Part shown: positions 62,075 through 64,000 of the stretch, one piece after another
How positions within the stretch are numbered: the stretch's first letter is position 1
Layout of the letters: every line of letters starts with the position of its first letter
Origin: Marinigracilibium pacificum
Lineage (GTDB): Bacteria > Bacteroidota > Bacteroidia > Cytophagales > Cyclobacteriaceae
Assembly: GCF_012926615.1 (NCBI RefSeq)
Contig: NZ_JABBNU010000006.1
Span: 124,001-188,000, forward strand
Reading direction: 5' to 3'
Length of the DNA: 64,000 nucleotides
Notes under the pieces: model-generated
The model's input: the letters and a program-made list of their open reading frames with translations, nothing else
Told to the model about the DNA's origin: nothing
Databases searched by the model: none
Program-made: the position numbers and the translations under genes

Positions 62075-64000
62075 ATGAAATACTCATTATCTTTAATAAC
62101 TTTTTTACTATCGTGTAACCTGTTGGTATTTGGACAGGGAAATTTACTTTTAGTCGGTGGTGGTTCTGAAAAAGACGAATCATGGGGCTGGAGCAATGAG
62201 CCATATAAATGGGCTATTGATAAAAGTTCGAATAAAACAGTCGCGATTTTAACTTACGAAACCCAACCATCTCAATGGTTGCCGGATTACTTTGTGTCTC
62301 TTGGTGCTCAGAAGGCCTATAATGTATCGATTACAAATCAATCTGAAGCTAATAACGAATCAAATTTTGACTTGTTAAATGAAGCTGATGTTGTCTTTAT
62401 TAAAGGTGGTGACCAATCTGTTTATTATCAGGAATATAATGACACCCGGGTTGAAGACGCCCTGCAAACTATTTTTGACAGAGGAGGGGTGATATGTGGT
62501 ACCAGTGCAGGAATGGCAATTTTAGGCGGCACTGACTATACTGCTGAAGCCGGAAGTGTTTACCCTGATGAAACTTTGAGTGATATTAGGCTATCCGATA
62601 TTACTCTGAAAGATGATTTTCTTTCTTTCAAACCTGGTTATTTGTTTGATACTCACTTTACAGAAAGAGGAAGGTTTACCCGTCTTATTCATTTTATTTC
62701 GAGATATTATTTGGATAATGGAACCTTGATATCAGGTATTGGTGTAGATGATCAAACTGCCTTAGCAATTGATGAAAACAACCAGGCAACAGCATTTGGT
62801 ACCGGTGGAGCTCATTTTTATTATTTTGAAAATAATCCTCAAATAACAAATGGTCAGCTTGTAGGAGGTGACGTAATGACATTTTCTATAGTTGATGGCC
62901 AGTCTGTTAATTTAGATGATTTAAGTAATCGTCCTCAATATTCAAATCAGGTAAATGCTGGCAGTGTAAGCCTTAATAAAACATTGCTTATTCAAAAGAA
63001 GAGTGAATTTACAGAACTTGAACCTCTTTTAAATGAAATGCTTTCTATTGGTGATTCAGATAGCCTTGTTTTGATTTCAAATTCAAATAACTCAAAAGCT
63101 GGTTCAGTGGTAAATAGCATAAGGACTGAAAAAGGAATTATTGTAACCTGGTTGGAATTAACCGAAGCCAGTAATAGTTCATTACAAGTTGATCTTAGGA
63201 ATAAAATCCGTCAGGCAAATCATTTTATTTTGTTTGAAGTAACCCCGGCTGAGATTGAGGATTTTGCAAATGGTCAGACTGGTATACTATTAAAGAAAGC
63301 TATTAATAACGCTGGAGTAGTGCTGGCGCTAGTTGGTGAATCTGCTGAAATGGCTGGAGAGAAATATTGCACCAACTGTTCTGATGTTTCTTCAGCTTCT
63401 TATGATGGGTTACTCGACTTTTATGATGGATTTAACTTTCTGTCCTCTACAATGATAATTGCAAACACCTATGATCTGTCTACCGATTTTTATGAAAACA
63501 ATGCAAGTGCAGGTCATTGGGCAGCAATGAATTATGGTTTGAAAAATACTGTGTTTGTTCAAGATGAAACATTCATCAAGGCTTCTGAAAATGATGGTAA
63601 AATATCTATCACCGTTCATGGAGAAGTGCCAGGAATAGTTTTTACTAATAATTCAACATCATATCAGAATGTATCTTTTGGAAATGACGCTTCTGGTACG
63701 ACACGTCAGATTGTGGGCTTTGAAAATGGAACTTATTTCTTTTCTGATGAGACAAACAAATATTATGCTGGGCAGTTTTCAGTTGAAGTTCCGGAGGATC
63801 TTGGATGGGAGAGCATCGATGAACCTATAACAGGAATTGAAATTGAAAAATCAAAAATTGGTTTCCGTACAAATGGAAAAGATTTTTGGTTTGTCTCAGA
63901 TGAATACTGGGAACTTGATGTTAAAGTATTTGCAACAAATGGTCAGATATTAGACAATTGCAAATTGTTGAGTGGGCAAAAGTTTCCGATAAAAAATAAT
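62075..64000 (+). CDS. secreted S51/cyanophycinase-like peptidase (partial)
   Basis: Open for 642 codons to the window edge. Signal peptide MKYSLSLITFLLSCNLLVFG. The S51 domain (about 25-290) has LLLVGGGSEKDE near 26, VVFIKGGDQSVYY near 105 and the nucleophile motif ICGTSAGMAILGG near 142, with GGAHFYYF near 246. S51 includes cyanophycinase and dipeptidase E. A second region with ATP-grasp-free alpha/beta repeats follows. The end (VKVFATNGQILDNCKLLSG) looks like a T9SS type-A sorting domain, so about 10 residues may be missing. Confidence 0.82.
   Translation, partial: MKYSLSLITFLLSCNLLVFGQGNLLLVGGGSEKDESWGWSNEPYKWAIDKSSNKTVAILTYETQPSQWLPDYFVSLGAQKAYNVSITNQSEANNESNFDLLNEADVVFIKGGDQSVYYQEYNDTRVEDALQTIFDRGGVICGTSAGMAILGGTDYTAEAGSVYPDETLSDIRLSDITLKDDFLSFKPGYLFDTHFTERGRFTRLIHFISRYYLDNGTLISGIGVDDQTALAIDENNQATAFGTGGAHFYYFENNPQITNGQLVGGDVMTFSIVDGQSVNLDDLSNRPQYSNQVNAGSVSLNKTLLIQKKSEFTELEPLLNEMLSIGDSDSLVLISNSNNSKAGSVVNSIRTEKGIIVTWLELTEASNSSLQVDLRNKIRQANHFILFEVTPAEIEDFANGQTGILLKKAINNAGVVLALVGESAEMAGEKYCTNCSDVSSASYDGLLDFYDGFNFLSSTMIIANTYDLSTDFYENNASAGHWAAMNYGLKNTVFVQDETFIKASENDGKISITVHGEVPGIVFTNNSTSYQNVSFGNDASGTTRQIVGFENGTYFFSDETNKYYAGQFSVEVPEDLGWESIDEPITGIEIEKSKIGFRTNGKDFWFVSDEYWELDVKVFATNGQILDNCKLLSGQKFPIKNN

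Noticed and set aside
1-64000. Phage, transposase or integrase genes
   Set aside because: No frame shows tyrosine or serine recombinase, DDE transposase or phage structural motifs; a mobilising integrase for the cassette array would have to lie outside the window.

Overview
The window is AT-rich chromosomal DNA from a Bacteroidota bacterium, most likely a marine, gliding member of the Cytophagales. Signs of this are a SusC/SusD pair, a gliding-motility-type (CHU_C/T9SS) C-terminal domain, a T9SS-like tail on the last gene, many lipoproteins with Cys just after a short hydrophobic segment, and promoters of the TAnnTTTG type. No rRNA, CRISPR array, phage block, transposase or integrase was seen.

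Layout. (1) 0-2.4 kb: small membrane proteins (DUF5687-like fragment, DUF4184, PLDc_N-like, TM2, DUF2752) and a perfect 21-bp inverted repeat. (2) 2.29-2.6 kb and 28.3-28.6 kb: two directly repeated tRNA-Lys(TTT) units, each with its own terminator, plus a truncated third copy. Everything between them is accessory metabolism. (3) 2.7-10.9 kb: a tight plus-strand operon of DUF2064 transferase, TonB-dependent receptor, complete YnjBCD-like ABC importer and radical SAM enzyme. It looks like an uptake-plus-modification system whose substrate cannot be named from sequence. (4) 11.8-27.8 kb: a complete minus-strand alginate utilization locus: SusC, SusD, PKD surface lipoprotein, PL7, PL17 and PL6 lyases, KdgF cupin, MFS uronate transporter, DEH reductase, KDG kinase and KDPG aldolase, next to a GntR/FadR-type regulator. 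Between susC and the regulator lies a promoter-terminator pair on the plus strand that predicts a ~97-nt small RNA. (5) 28.6-31.3 kb: a TPR/SH3 protein, an acyltransferase and a DUF3124 lipoprotein.

(6) 31.5-54.8 kb: a cassette-like array. Almost every gene is small, on the minus strand and of hypothetical or stress/toxin-antitoxin type (mazEF, RelE/ParE pair, GNAT, DUF4041/GIY-YIG, GxxExxY). At least eleven clear copies of a ~55-60-nt imperfect inverted repeat with CAAC/GTTG-type ends sit just upstream of gene starts, mostly 10-40 bp away. The arrangement resembles attC sites in a chromosomal integron without a visible integrase. Longer repeat tails and a second hairpin family lie at the 3' sides of the genes. 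Two genes in the array are broken: a DUF1877 gene with two in-frame stops and a small gene frameshifted at an A7 run. The array is interrupted at 36.4-41.1 kb by a MarR/DUF2024/thioredoxin-like group carrying TAGGAnTCCTA palindromes and by a prolyl oligopeptidase gene.

(7) 54.9-64 kb: ordinary chromosome: SDR, CHU_C-domain surface protein, RlmD, ThiL, methylmalonyl-CoA epimerase, HesB/IscA and the start of a secreted cyanophycinase-like S51 peptidase that runs off the window. Product names come from recognised motifs and family memory, not database searches.
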